Shown: piece by piece, positions 27,476-36,304 of the stretch
Layout of the letters: each line of letters begins with the position of its first letter
Position numbering within the stretch: position 1 is the stretch's first letter
From: Promethearchaeota archaeon
Lineage (GTDB): Archaea; Asgardarchaeota; Lokiarchaeia; Sigyniarchaeales; SOKP01
NCBI GenBank assembly: GCA_019894975.1
Contig: JAGXNO010000004.1
Location: 61,721 to 125,720, forward strand
Direction: 5' to 3'
Length of the DNA: 64,000 nucleotides
Notes under the pieces: generated by a model
The model's input: only the letters and a program-made list of their open reading frames with translations
The model's database searches: none
What the model was told of the DNA's origin: nothing
Made by a program: the position numbers and the translations under genes

Positions 27476-27726
27476 ATACTTAGAGATTTCATATAGTATT
27501 TTGATTTAATTCCATTTTTTGATATTCAGCTAATCTTCTTAAGGATTAAATCTCGATTTTTCGAATTTTTTGTATAAAAGTTTATGCCCACTACACTTTT
27601 TGTGTACAAAAACTTTTGTTCGTTATAATAATATAAAAATTTTATGATCCGAGAAATTTTATATAGATGAACTCTATTTACTAGATTAAAGGTATTAGAT
27701 ATATTTATTAATTATATTGATGAATT
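27476..27726. other. Intergenic region with an inverted repeat
   Basis: No gene is seen in these 251 bp. AAAAGTTT (27576-27583) and AAACTTTT (27610-27617) form an 8-bp inverted repeat around a 26-nt spacer. It may be a terminator-like or operator structure upstream of the 85-residue protein gene, but the evidence is only the repeat itself. Confidence 0.3.
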
Positions 27727-27984
27727 ATGAATCTTACCGCAGATTATGAAAAGCTTTTAGAGGATAATTTAAAAGAAGAATTGGAATGGGTGGTACAAGA
27801 GTTCCAGATGTTGTTTAAGCAAAAGATGCTTAAGCAATGTTATTCAAAAGATGATATTTCACTCGGAAACCAAATTCTGGATAACGTTATTGACAACATT
27901 AAAACTAATGAAAACGAAGAATTACTTAATTTATTAGGTACAACGTTAAATAGTATTGAAAAGCAATTTCCAGAATTCTTTTAG
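27727..27984 (+). CDS. Small hypothetical alpha-helical protein
   Basis: An 85-residue, probably all-helical acidic protein with no motif that I recognise. It starts at ATG and has good amphipathic patterning (LKEELEWVVQEFQMLFKQKM and NEELLNLLGTTLNSIEKQFP). It stands alone between the 56-residue frame and the longin-like gene. Confidence 0.55.
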   Translation: MNLTADYEKLLEDNLKEELEWVVQEFQMLFKQKMLKQCYSKDDISLGNQILDNVIDNIKTNENEELLNLLGTTLNSIEKQFPEFF

Positions 27985-28190
27985 TAGGATTTAAATTCAT
28001 TTATAGCATGTGTTCATAAACGGCTTAATCGATTCCTTAATTTTGATATTTCTTCTTCTTTTTAGAGAAATCAATATTATAAACTCAAATCAGAATAAAT
28101 TAAGAAACCAAAATTCTTTTAAGAACAAGACGCATATTTAAAAAGAGAGAGTTAGTATTATTTATCATAAAATAAGAATTGTAATTTGAT

Positions 28191-29279
28191 ATGATTGAAA
28201 GGATAATTATAGTTCATTGGAGTCTCCAGATCGGACCGGAACCAATAATTCAATATCCTCCCGGAGAAGAAATCCTCCCTAAGGAAAATATCTTAAGAAT
28301 CTGGGCTAAACACGAGTTAAATAAAGAAAACACGATGATAGAATTCACTCCTGAAGAAGGTGAAAATAGCTTTATATCAATTATACAAAACTTTGAAAAT
28401 GAAATGTATTTTTTTATCTTAGTTTATAAAAAGGAAGATTTAATAAACCATTTTGGAAAGGAATCTCCTGATATATTAGCCATCATGAGTAAGAATCTAG
28501 TAGAGTTAATCAATACAAATAAGATTACGAGAGCTGTGTCAGAAGCATATACAACTATAAAAAATTATTCTAAACTAGATAAAGAAGAAAATCTAAAAAA
28601 CTTTTTTCAAGATAAAATAAAAAATACAATCCTACAAATCCTTAGGGATGGAGTGATCTCTAAATCGAATCTTACCAATAAACTAAGAAACGATTATGGA
28701 TTTTCAACATTAAATATTGATTTAATTTTAGTATCTTTTATACGGGAAGATTTAATTGTAAAAAAAAATGTACCTGGAAGCAAAGAGTGTTATTTTTTGA
28801 TAAATGACATAGTTTGTTTGCGAATTCCGCCTCCTATTCTTCCAATAGATCAGAATGATGCAAATCTAACTAAGAAATATAAAGATTCCATAGAAAATTT
28901 TTATTTTAGCTATGATTTAATCTCTGATTTAGAAAATAGAATTATAATACAGACCGTTTTACTAGATAAGGATGTCTTTTCGTTAATTAAAACGCTAAGA
29001 AAAGGAAAACTTTCTTTTAATGAGTGTTTAAATGTTTTAAATAACAACCAAGAACTATTGAACGAATTGTTGGAGAAACAATTCATATTTGAAGCGAAAG
29101 GTTATGTTTATCTCTTTTCAGATGTGAGATTTATAAAGTTTAAACCCTTTTTTGTAATCCAACGGTTATTAGAAAGATATAAACATCAAGAAATTTCTCT
29201 AAATGAATATCTAGCTCATTTAAAATTATTAGCAGAAGATAAAGAAATCCCTAATTCTTTAAATTATGAAATTATTTGA
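28191..29279 (+). CDS. Longin-like plus winged-helix protein, NPRL2/NPRL3-like layout
   Basis: A 362-residue protein. Residues 1-115 look like a longin/Roadblock-type alpha-beta domain: RIIIVHWSLQIGPEPIIQYPPG, then a helix, SFISIIQNFENEMYFFILVYKKEDL and a final helix. The next 80 residues (about 140-205) look like a winged helix (ILRDGVISKSNLTNKLRNDYGF, then DLILVSFIREDLI). The C-terminal part (about 230-362) is helical and may hold another winged helix. A longin domain with GP.I.xxP followed by winged helices is the layout of NPRL2/NPRL3 of the GATOR1 complex. The match is architectural, not proven homology. The start is ATG after a 200-bp gap. Confidence 0.6.
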   Translation: MIERIIIVHWSLQIGPEPIIQYPPGEEILPKENILRIWAKHELNKENTMIEFTPEEGENSFISIIQNFENEMYFFILVYKKEDLINHFGKESPDILAIMSKNLVELINTNKITRAVSEAYTTIKNYSKLDKEENLKNFFQDKIKNTILQILRDGVISKSNLTNKLRNDYGFSTLNIDLILVSFIREDLIVKKNVPGSKECYFLINDIVCLRIPPPILPIDQNDANLTKKYKDSIENFYFSYDLISDLENRIIIQTVLLDKDVFSLIKTLRKGKLSFNECLNVLNNNQELLNELLEKQFIFEAKGYVYLFSDVRFIKFKPFFVIQRLLERYKHQEISLNEYLAHLKLLAEDKEIPNSLNYEII

Positions 29280-29372
29280 ATAATTGAAATTTAAAGAAAA
29301 TAAAAATATAAATATCTCGAAGTCTAAACTTCTTATATCACATAGTAAATAATATTAAAATGAGGAATATAA

Positions 29373-30125
29373 ATGGAATTAGTTGATGTATTACAAGGCA
29401 GTTTTTCTCTAATATTTGTCATTATATCTTTAATCATCGGTTTAACGATCTTTTCTAAATTTTTTGAACATAAAAACAGACTATTTGTTTTAGTTGGCCT
29501 CTCATGGATTGGTATTTGCATACCCTGGGTCCCTGATTCAACGAGTTTCATAATGAACCTATTCGTCCAACGGTTCCTACACGTAGGATGGTATTTTATA
29601 ATCGGTAATGTCTTTCTCCCCATCGCTCTTTTAACTTGGTTAATAGCTTACACAGATATGATTAAAAAAAAAGCACAAAAGAAGGTAGTGCTGATTACGG
29701 TCATTCTTTCAATTCTGTTTGAAATCATGTTCTTTGCCTTATTTTTAATTGACCTAGATTTGATTGGAGTAATCAATCCAAGCAGACCGTTTACTGTAGA
29801 TTTCGGTATATTCATAACGGTTTACTTGTTGTTAATTATCTTAGTAATGGTGGTAACCGGTGTGATATTTGCTCAAAAATCAGTTAAGTCAGGAGATCGA
29901 GAAGTAAGAGTAAAAGGAAAATTACTCCGTGCTGCATTTATTACTTTTGCAATAGCCGCTATATTAGACTCTCTCCTTGGAACTATTTTTGAGGACCCTA
30001 CTGACCCGTTATTAGCAGTAATGGTGGTCGTCGTCCGAATATTATTAATATTCAGCGCATTAGAATTTTATGGTGGTTTTCTTTTGCCTCGGTGGATGAA
30101 AGAGATTTTTATCAGAAATGAATAA
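29373..30125 (+). CDS. Seven-helix membrane protein of unknown function
   Basis: A 250-residue protein with seven well-defined hydrophobic helices and short loops; the charged segment KSGDREVRVKGK lies between helices five and six. No catalytic motif is visible. Proteins of this seven-helix type with one charged loop are frequent in Asgard genomes and have no assigned function. The start is ATG. Confidence 0.7.
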   Translation: MELVDVLQGSFSLIFVIISLIIGLTIFSKFFEHKNRLFVLVGLSWIGICIPWVPDSTSFIMNLFVQRFLHVGWYFIIGNVFLPIALLTWLIAYTDMIKKKAQKKVVLITVILSILFEIMFFALFLIDLDLIGVINPSRPFTVDFGIFITVYLLLIILVMVVTGVIFAQKSVKSGDREVRVKGKLLRAAFITFAIAAILDSLLGTIFEDPTDPLLAVMVVVVRILLIFSALEFYGGFLLPRWMKEIFIRNE

Positions 30126-30134
30126 TCAGATTTC

Positions 30135-30142
30135 TTTTTTTT
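30135..30142 (+). terminator. T-tract behind the seven-helix protein gene
   Basis: Eight consecutive T residues lie 10 bp after the stop codon at 30125 and before the HdrC-type gene. This is a plausible archaeal oligo-T terminator. Confidence 0.35.
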
Positions 30143-30221
30143 ATTACTTTATTCACAATTCTTTTTATAACTAAAAACCCTTATTTTTATAAGAAATACC
30201 AAATTGTCTAATAATAGGAAA

Positions 30222-30746
30222 ATGGATGAATACTCAGATTCAGATTGGAACTGGGATTTCTATGAGGAACTTGTAGATGATGTTGAAGATAACAAAAACA
30301 TTATCCAGTGTATATCGTGTGGAAAGTGTGTAGGAGATTGTCCCGCTGCGAAGGTATCCAATTTTAATATAAGAAAAATTATCGGAAAAGTGTTACGTGG
30401 AGATAAAAGCGTCTTAAAAGATTCTGATATTTGGTTTTGTTACCTCTGTGAACGTTGCAAAAGAGTTTGCCCGAAAGACAATATTAATATTCCATTGCTC
30501 ATCATTAACTTACGGAATGAAAGTTTTAAAAAAGGCTTTGGCCCACGTTATAATGATTTGAGAAAGTATGTTGAAATGTCAGAGCGTTTTTTGACTTCAG
30601 GAGTCGTAGTTGAGGAACCCTTAGGAGAACCTCTTTTAAAAGAAAGGATTGAAGAATTAAATGAAATTTGTAACTTTGCTCGGATACAGTATGTATTTGC
30701 AAGTTCTACCAATAAAACTAAAAAAAAGAAGATAAAAAAGACTTAG
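30222..30746 (+). CDS. hdrC: Heterodisulfide reductase subunit C-like protein
   Basis: A 174-residue protein with two [4Fe-4S] motifs of the HdrC type: CISCGKCVGDCP (about 27-38) and CYLCERCKRVCP (about 72-83). Between them lies the usual FNIRKIIGKVLRG helix. HdrC passes electrons between the HdrA flavin and the HdrB catalytic clusters. ATG at 30222 is preferred over TTG at 30204. It lies 10 bp upstream of hdrB, so the two are one operon. The matching hdrA lies apart at 41.3 kb. Confidence 0.9.
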   Translation: MDEYSDSDWNWDFYEELVDDVEDNKNIIQCISCGKCVGDCPAAKVSNFNIRKIIGKVLRGDKSVLKDSDIWFCYLCERCKRVCPKDNINIPLLIINLRNESFKKGFGPRYNDLRKYVEMSERFLTSGVVVEEPLGEPLLKERIEELNEICNFARIQYVFASSTNKTKKKKIKKT

Positions 30747-30756
30747 TTTGACAAAC

Positions 30757-31767
30757 ATGATTAAAAGCAATCTATCTTTAGATTTAGAAGAAATAGCGAG
30801 GACTCATTCAGATAGTCCCTTGGAATTTTTCACGGATAAGAAACTCTGTCTATTCAAAGCTTGCCTAGAATCTTATTTCCCCGGTGTAAGATTTGGCATC
30901 CAAGATTTACTCGAAGAGCTCAATTTGAAGGTGAGTGAGTGTAGCAACCAATCTTGTTGCAGTGGAACGTTCTTCCAAAGAAACCTGATGACACGAGCTC
31001 AATTTGCTGCCATAAATGAAAGAAATATCTATGAACTTAACCAGCAGGCTGATGTTGTATTTTTTAGTTGTAACGGTTGTTATAACTCCCTGATGAGAGG
31101 ACGCGAATTTCTAAAAACTCAAGAGGTAACTGAAAAGACTAATGAAATATTAAATAGATTAAAGAAAAAAGTAGGAAATAATAATCCAGAAAAATATAAA
31201 ATCTTAGAAAATCCACATGTTCGGTTTATTCATGATTTAGATTTCTTCCATTTAATTAGAAATGATGTACTAAACTCATTAAAATTTGATTTAAAAAATC
31301 TCAAGGTAGCTGTTCATTACGGATGCCATTACCTTAATCTATCAAGAGATAAACGAACGGTTGAACCCTATTTAAAAGATAAAACTAAGCTCGATAATTT
31401 AATAAAACTTTTTGGCGGTATCCCTGTAGATTATCAAGAAAAAGAGAGCTGTTGCGGTTGGGGTGCGTCACAAGTTTTAATCAATCCTAAAGAAGCCTTA
31501 AAAATAACTTTTAATAAACTAGCTAGTGCAGAAGCTGTGGGTGCTGATTTTTTGGTAACCCCATGTCCTACCTGTTTATACACATTAAGCAAACCTGAAT
31601 ATAGAGAAAAGATGCACAAATGGTATGGGAAAAAATTGGATATCCCTACAATTCACCTAAATGAATTAATCGCCATCCTAAGAGGATGTGAAGAAGAACG
31701 ATGCATTACCCTTCGTAGGAAAACTCCTCGTCTTGAAGAGATTTTTGAAATAATCACTCAAGAATGA
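30757..31767 (+). CDS. hdrB: Heterodisulfide reductase subunit B-like protein
   Basis: A 336-residue CCG-domain protein. It has two Cys-rich repeats. The first has C43, CSNQSCCSGTF and FFSCNGCYNSL; the second has VHYGCHYLNLSR, ESCCGWGASQ and TPCPTCLYTL. In HdrB these bind the two non-cubane [4Fe-4S] clusters that reduce CoM-S-S-CoB. In an Asgard the disulfide substrate is not known. The ATG start at 30757 is preferred to a TTG at 30748 that directly follows the hdrC stop. Confidence 0.9.
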   Translation: MIKSNLSLDLEEIARTHSDSPLEFFTDKKLCLFKACLESYFPGVRFGIQDLLEELNLKVSECSNQSCCSGTFFQRNLMTRAQFAAINERNIYELNQQADVVFFSCNGCYNSLMRGREFLKTQEVTEKTNEILNRLKKKVGNNNPEKYKILENPHVRFIHDLDFFHLIRNDVLNSLKFDLKNLKVAVHYGCHYLNLSRDKRTVEPYLKDKTKLDNLIKLFGGIPVDYQEKESCCGWGASQVLINPKEALKITFNKLASAEAVGADFLVTPCPTCLYTLSKPEYREKMHKWYGKKLDIPTIHLNELIAILRGCEEERCITLRRKTPRLEEIFEIITQE

Positions 31768-31772
31768 AATAT

Positions 31773-32168
31773 TTACATTTCTTCAATAGCATACCTCGGA
31801 CATGAGTCTAAGCATAACAAACAACCAATACATTTTTCATATGAGAATTCTAATCTCTCATCCCCGTTGAAATGTAACGCATCAGTTGGACATAATGAAA
31901 TACAGCTTCCGCAATCTATACATTTTTCAATGTCCACTATTACCCGTCCCTTTTTATTTACGATTATATTGCTTTCAATAAGTGATTCCGTTATGGTTTT
32001 TACTTTTTCTTCAGGGATGTCCAACAACAAATTTATACCAGCTGAACCCGTCGAAAATTTTAAAATGTTAAATGTAATATCATGCTTTAATATGTCATTT
32101 ACAACTTTCGAATAATCATCGATATCTTTAACCAATCCAAAGGGGATAGATATATTTATAATCGTCAT
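31773..32168 (-). CDS. NIL domain plus ferredoxin protein of homocysteine synthesis
   Basis: A 131-residue protein with an N-terminal NIL domain (about 1-70) and two [4Fe-4S] ferredoxin motifs, CIDCGSCISLCP (about 87-98) and CIGCLLCLDSCP (about 114-125). It matches the MA1822-type partner of L-aspartate-semialdehyde sulfurtransferase, which in Methanosarcina is needed for homocysteine formation. The catalytic partner gene lies 3 bp upstream on the same strand. It converges with hdrB (5 bp between the stops). Confidence 0.88.
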   Translation of the reverse strand: MTIINISIPFGLVKDIDDYSKVVNDILKHDITFNILKFSTGSAGINLLLDIPEEKVKTITESLIESNIIVNKKGRVIVDIEKCIDCGSCISLCPTDALHFNGDERLEFSYEKCIGCLLCLDSCPRYAIEEM

Positions 32169-32171
32169 TTT

Positions 32172-33644
32172 TTACATCAACTCCTCCGAAGTTATTATTC
32201 CGACTACTTTTTGGTTCTCATCGATAACGGGTAAAGCAGAAATGTTATTTTGTTTCATTTTTCTTGCTGCATTTCCGATTGGCTCATCATTAAATGTAGT
32301 AACCACACGTTTAGTAACAATTGAATCTAAATCATTCTTTTCATTCGCAATTGCTTTAGTAATATCAAAACTTGTTACAATCCCCTTGAGTCTATTTTCT
32401 CTATCAGTGATTACAATATGGTTAATATTTTCTTTAATTATTTTTTGGGCAACTACTTTAATATCACAATCCTCATAACAAATTTCTGCTTTTTTCTTCA
32501 AGTCCTTTACAAATTTTAATTTTATTATTTGTTTCATTGGTTTAAAGACCGTATCTGTTGGGAGTGTTTCGGCAGGAGGATTTAAATAGAATTTTCCCTT
32601 TTGAATCCATTCTTTAAGAGTGTTTGCAATTTTACGAGCATGATAAAATGAAGATAATGATGAACATTTTACTTTTTTACCATCCAATTCTATATACTCA
32701 CTTTTTAATTCTTTATAGTTAATTCGTCTCGGTTTTGGACGATCTCTCCTTGGTATTCCATAATCTACGATATCCGTTATAAGTTCCTCATCACTAATTG
32801 CAGTTTTTTTTGCTAGACCTTCGTTTAAAATAGGGATTGGTATCCCAAGACCTACAAATAAAGATGTGCCATAATTCTCATAAGTTACACCTCGTAAATA
32901 TTCGGCACTCATTTGTTTTAAATCACCCTTAACAAACAGAGTTCCAAATTGATTAGTTGGGCTATGTTGAGTACCCTCGCCAATTACATATCCAATTCCC
33001 CCACCTAAGAATATTCTAGTTCCAATACCTATAGTTTCGTAGTCAGGATCGTTACTTAATGGACTTAAGCATCCTGCCCCAGCATAATGAGCATTTCCAT
33101 AATGAGGTAATAATTTGCCCATATAAGTATATAGTGTTTTATCAGAGCTATTCACAGCACAAACATACCTTTGATATGCATTTCGCGGATTACATAAAAT
33201 TGCCTGATTAATTTCGTCTATAGTAAATTCTGTATCCACTTCTGCAAGAGGATAACAATCTGTGGTATAAGAATTACCTCTTAATCGTATTGGCTTTCCC
33301 GCAACAAGGTCTTCAATCACATGAGCACCGCCGTATTCAAAACGCTTTACATCTGATAGTTTAGTGCAACCAATATAACAATCAACTGCAGCATTACCAT
33401 GATATGCATTTACATCATTCAACCACAATTGTTCAAACTTTATCGGAGGATCAGAGTGCCCAAAATTCAAAAAAGCGCCACTAGAACACATTGGACCGAA
33501 CGTTCCAGTTGTTACAACATCAATCTCTTTAGCGGCTACCTTGACTCCATTATCGTTTACATATTTAACCATTTCTTCCGCAGTTAATACTACGGCATCA
33601 CCATTTTTAATTTTTTCATTAATTTCTGCATAAGTTTTAGTCAA
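32172..33644 (-). CDS. L-aspartate-semialdehyde sulfurtransferase (homocysteine synthesis), DUF39-CBS
   Basis: A 490-residue protein of the DUF39/COG1900 family with a C-terminal CBS pair (about 375-490; DIKVVAQKIIKENINHIVITD and PIGNAARKMKQNNISALPVID). The core has VTTGTFGPMCSSGAFLNFGHSDPPIK, a Cys-bearing segment near residue 54, plus GAGCLSPLSNDP and GTRIFLGGGIGYVIGEGTQHSP. In methanogens (MA1821) it makes homocysteine from aspartate semialdehyde and sulfide. It starts at TTG (33644), 4 nt after a GGTGATG ribosome-binding site. The ferredoxin partner follows at once. A palindrome lies about 97 bp upstream. Confidence 0.9.
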   Translation of the reverse strand: MTKTYAEINEKIKNGDAVVLTAEEMVKYVNDNGVKVAAKEIDVVTTGTFGPMCSSGAFLNFGHSDPPIKFEQLWLNDVNAYHGNAAVDCYIGCTKLSDVKRFEYGGAHVIEDLVAGKPIRLRGNSYTTDCYPLAEVDTEFTIDEINQAILCNPRNAYQRYVCAVNSSDKTLYTYMGKLLPHYGNAHYAGAGCLSPLSNDPDYETIGIGTRIFLGGGIGYVIGEGTQHSPTNQFGTLFVKGDLKQMSAEYLRGVTYENYGTSLFVGLGIPIPILNEGLAKKTAISDEELITDIVDYGIPRRDRPKPRRINYKELKSEYIELDGKKVKCSSLSSFYHARKIANTLKEWIQKGKFYLNPPAETLPTDTVFKPMKQIIKLKFVKDLKKKAEICYEDCDIKVVAQKIIKENINHIVITDRENRLKGIVTSFDITKAIANEKNDLDSIVTKRVVTTFNDEPIGNAARKMKQNNISALPVIDENQKVVGIITSEELM

Positions 33645-33740
33645 ATCATCACCTAATTTTTCCTATGATATGATTTATTTGAGGTTCATTAAATTGTATT
33701 TAATATGAATATCTCCAATATAAATATTCAACATGTCAAT

Positions 33741-33757
33741 TATGCATGTACCGCATA
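33741..33757. promoter_or_regulatory. Palindrome in the homocysteine/EamA divergent region
   Basis: TATGC (33741-33745) and GCATA (33753-33757) form a 5-bp inverted repeat around a 7-nt spacer. It lies in the 276-bp gap between the homocysteine-synthesis gene (minus) and the EamA transporter gene (plus). It is more GC-rich than its surroundings and could be an operator for either gene. Confidence 0.3.
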
Positions 33758-33920
33758 GAATATATTAAAAATGTGTATTTCTGATCTTATCACAAATTTT
33801 GTAGAATTAAGCTCAATTATCAGTAGAAGTTCATATTGTAATTGATCCAAATTATTTCTTAGAATGGTTTATATTCTTGTTTTGTTTTCAATAATTACCT
33901 AAAGCGTATTAAAAGATATA

Positions 33921-34829
33921 ATGGCAGAAATTACACCTTCCATGGGACCATCTAAAAGAAGTATAATCGCAATAGTTTTGTTAATCTTGACTACAGTATT
34001 ATGGGGTACCTCTTTTATTATTACTAAAGACATCACCAAAGATGTCCCAATCTTTTTTTACATTGGCTTAAGATTCACAATCGCTCTTGTAGGATTCATA
34101 CCATTCTTCCCTCATTTAAAGCATCTTAATAAAAAAATTCTTCTAATGGGTTTAGGAACAGGGATGCTTTACTTTTTTGGGTTTGCGATTCAAACTATAG
34201 GACTTCAAACAACTACACCGGGAAAAACCGGTTTTATAACGGGATTGAGTGTTATTATTGTACCATTTATTGCATGGATTGGCTTTAAAAAACCTTTAAA
34301 CAAAAGAATTTGGGTTGCGGTTGTCTTATCCGTTGTAGGAATGGCTTTACTATTAATAGAGGGTGAATCAGGGATAATAATTGGTGATTTATTAGTCATA
34401 ATTTGCGCTTTTTTTTGGGCATTCTATATTATTTATAATGATAAATTCGTTCGGCTCGTAGATATCTATAGTTATTCAATAATCCAAATAGTAGTTATAT
34501 GCTGTACAGGTTTTATATTTTCATTCGTAATTCAAGAATCTTATGGTTCCTTATCATTTTCCCCTGCTTTTTGGTATGTAATGATATACATGGGGATTGT
34601 CGTAATGACGTTATCAATCTTATTTCAAAATTGGAGTCAACAGCATATATCTGCTACTCAGACAGCAATTATTTTCTCTTTAGAACCTGTGTTTGCGGTC
34701 TTATTTGACTTCCTTATTAGGGGCGTAATTTTATCCATATTTGGCTGGTTTGGGTGTTCTTTAATCTTTATAGCGATTATCATAACTGTCATTAAAAATA
34801 ATGATAATAATGAAAACATTATAGAATGA
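33921..34829 (+). CDS. EamA/DMT-family permease
   Basis: A 302-residue transporter with ten membrane helices in two EamA repeats. Signs are LLILTTVLWGTSFIITKD and FYIGLRFTIALVGFIPFF in repeat one, and LGDLLVIICAFFWAFYIIYNDKF-like and ATQTAIIFSLEPVFAVLFDFL in repeat two. The family exports or imports amino acids, nucleobases and other metabolites. Its position opposite the homocysteine-synthesis gene hints at a sulfur amino-acid link, but this is inference. The start is ATG. Confidence 0.85.
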   Translation: MAEITPSMGPSKRSIIAIVLLILTTVLWGTSFIITKDITKDVPIFFYIGLRFTIALVGFIPFFPHLKHLNKKILLMGLGTGMLYFFGFAIQTIGLQTTTPGKTGFITGLSVIIVPFIAWIGFKKPLNKRIWVAVVLSVVGMALLLIEGESGIIIGDLLVIICAFFWAFYIIYNDKFVRLVDIYSYSIIQIVVICCTGFIFSFVIQESYGSLSFSPAFWYVMIYMGIVVMTLSILFQNWSQQHISATQTAIIFSLEPVFAVLFDFLIRGVILSIFGWFGCSLIFIAIIITVIKNNDNNENIIE

Positions 34830-34938
34830 TACGTCTTAGTTGTATAATTATTCCTAGAGTATTTTGAAAATTCAGTAAGGTTAAAAAACATTTTTGCTTC
34901 CTTTTATTTAAAAATCCAGAAAGTATCGTGTTGAAATT

Positions 34939-35493
34939 ATGGATGTTGATGATAACAATTTCATAAGGTTATTCGGTTTTAAAGTTACATTAGATGTTGC
35001 TGTTATTCTCTCCTTTGTAGCAGTAGCAGCATTACTTCATTGTATTTCATGGATTTATAATGTCATATTATTTCTATTAAATACTGAATTCTTCATACTG
35101 TTTGAATTTCCTGAATATTTTAAAGATTTTTTCATAGAATTAGGTTTGAATCTTTTCCTTTTAATTATTTGCATATATCTTTTGGTTAAAATGGTAAATT
35201 TACGAAAAACTAATCCTAATAATGAAAAAAATGAAAATACATGGTTTAGATTTAGCTTAACACTTACATCTATAACAGTACTCACAACTCTATCAGTAAT
35301 AGGTCTAATAGAAAGTTTATTACCTCTCTACCATAATACAGATCAACTTATAGAATACCTTGAGTTTACAAATGATCTTGACAATATATTTTACTTATAC
35401 TTGGTCGATGTAATTCAATACACAATTCTACTACTGTTTTATATCTATACCTTAATACGTTGCAATCAAATTCGTAGTAGTAGGACGTATTAA
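34939..35493 (+). CDS. Four-helix membrane protein of unknown function
   Basis: A 184-residue protein with four hydrophobic segments at about 12-55, 62-90, 100-125 and 150-175, and a charged loop RKTNPNNEKNENTW. No family was recognised. The start is ATG and the composition is normal for the window. Confidence 0.6.
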   Translation: MDVDDNNFIRLFGFKVTLDVAVILSFVAVAALLHCISWIYNVILFLLNTEFFILFEFPEYFKDFFIELGLNLFLLIICIYLLVKMVNLRKTNPNNEKNENTWFRFSLTLTSITVLTTLSVIGLIESLLPLYHNTDQLIEYLEFTNDLDNIFYLYLVDVIQYTILLLFYIYTLIRCNQIRSSRTY

Positions 35494-35717
35494 TCTTCAA
35501 ATCCTAATCTTTTGAATCTCTTTTTAATCACATATTATGAACTTTTTATGCTATTCTGCGAGGAAATCCAAAAATCTTTACTTAAACACATATTTAAATA
35601 ATTAAAGAGCTATTAATATCTAAATAAGGGTTGTTTTATCGGCAAATTTTATATTTAATAGGTAAAATGAATAATTGATTTTTTAACAAGAATAATCAGC
35701 TAATTGTGAACTGATAC

Positions 35718-35876
35718 GTGACCGTACATGACTTAAAACCAAAAGATCTAACTATATGCAATAAGTGCGGAAACGTAATGATCCCAAGAAAAATCCGTAC
35801 CAATAATTCTAACGAAATCGAATTTCAAAAAATCCTTCAGTGTATCGTTTGTCGTCACTGGATTTCCGCTGACTAA
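35718..35876 (+). CDS. Small zinc-finger protein, 52 residues
   Basis: A short frame starting at GTG encodes a protein with CNKCGNV and CIVCRHW, two CxxC pairs separated by 25 residues, as in a zinc ribbon. The sequence between them is basic and polar. Small zinc-ribbon proteins are common in archaea, but I cannot assign a family. Confidence 0.55.
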   Translation: MTVHDLKPKDLTICNKCGNVMIPRKIRTNNSNEIEFQKILQCIVCRHWISAD

Positions 35877-36032
35877 TAGAATAAACGAGATTTAGTCTTT
35901 CTATTTCTAATAAAATATATGAGTTCGATAGAAAGAATATTCAAAACTTCTATAAAAGCAGGATAAAAACGAAAGTTTTATTGTAAATTAGCACACTCAA
36001 TTTGCTCTTTCTATCATGATAAATAAAGAAAA
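35877..36032. other. Intergenic region with stem-loops and a repeated 9-mer
   Basis: TCTTTCTAT (35896-35904) pairs perfectly with ATAGAAAGA (35928-35936). The same TCTTTCTAT recurs at 36006-36014, so the middle copy could pair with either one. A GAAA-loop hairpin (C35970 to G35975 and outward, with one bulged A) lies between them. This could be an attenuator-like leader or part of a longer RNA with the segment that follows. No reading frame is seen. Confidence 0.3.
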
Positions 36033-36157
36033 GGTAAGGGAAAGAGAAGTCCACGCCTTTTAAATAAAATCAGGGAGAGAATTAGACTCAAAGAGCCTAA
36101 TAGAGGGCGAAATCCAATGTTAAGCGTAGAATTCTGTAATAATAAAGATTCCCTTCC
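36033..36157 (+). ncRNA. Possible structured RNA of unknown family
   Basis: A 125-nt segment is closed by GGTAAGGGA (36033-36041) with TCCCTTCC (36150-36157), one T bulged. Inside, CGCC (36054-36057) can pair with GGCG (36106-36109). They enclose a hairpin ATTAG-A-CTC-AAA-GAG-C-CTAAT (about 36081-36101). The segment is clearly richer in G and C than the flanks, and it has no reading frame. These traits suggest a stable RNA. No match to SRP RNA, RNase P RNA or tRNA could be made. The strand is assumed from the GAAA-loop hairpin upstream. Confidence 0.3.
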
Positions 36158-36304
36158 TGCATTAGAATAAGATTATTTACTTAAAAATGAACTGATTATA
36201 TTTTATATATGTTCTAGTATAACGTAATAAGAATTTGCACAAAAATATCTCATTTTTATAACAAAAATGTCAAAAAAAACTTCATTTGAATCTCACCCCG
36301 AACA

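Noticed and set aside
36033..36157. RNase P RNA, because of a GAGAAGTCC stretch resembling conserved region I
   Set aside because: The matching 3' conserved region and the P4 pairing could not be found and the segment is too short.
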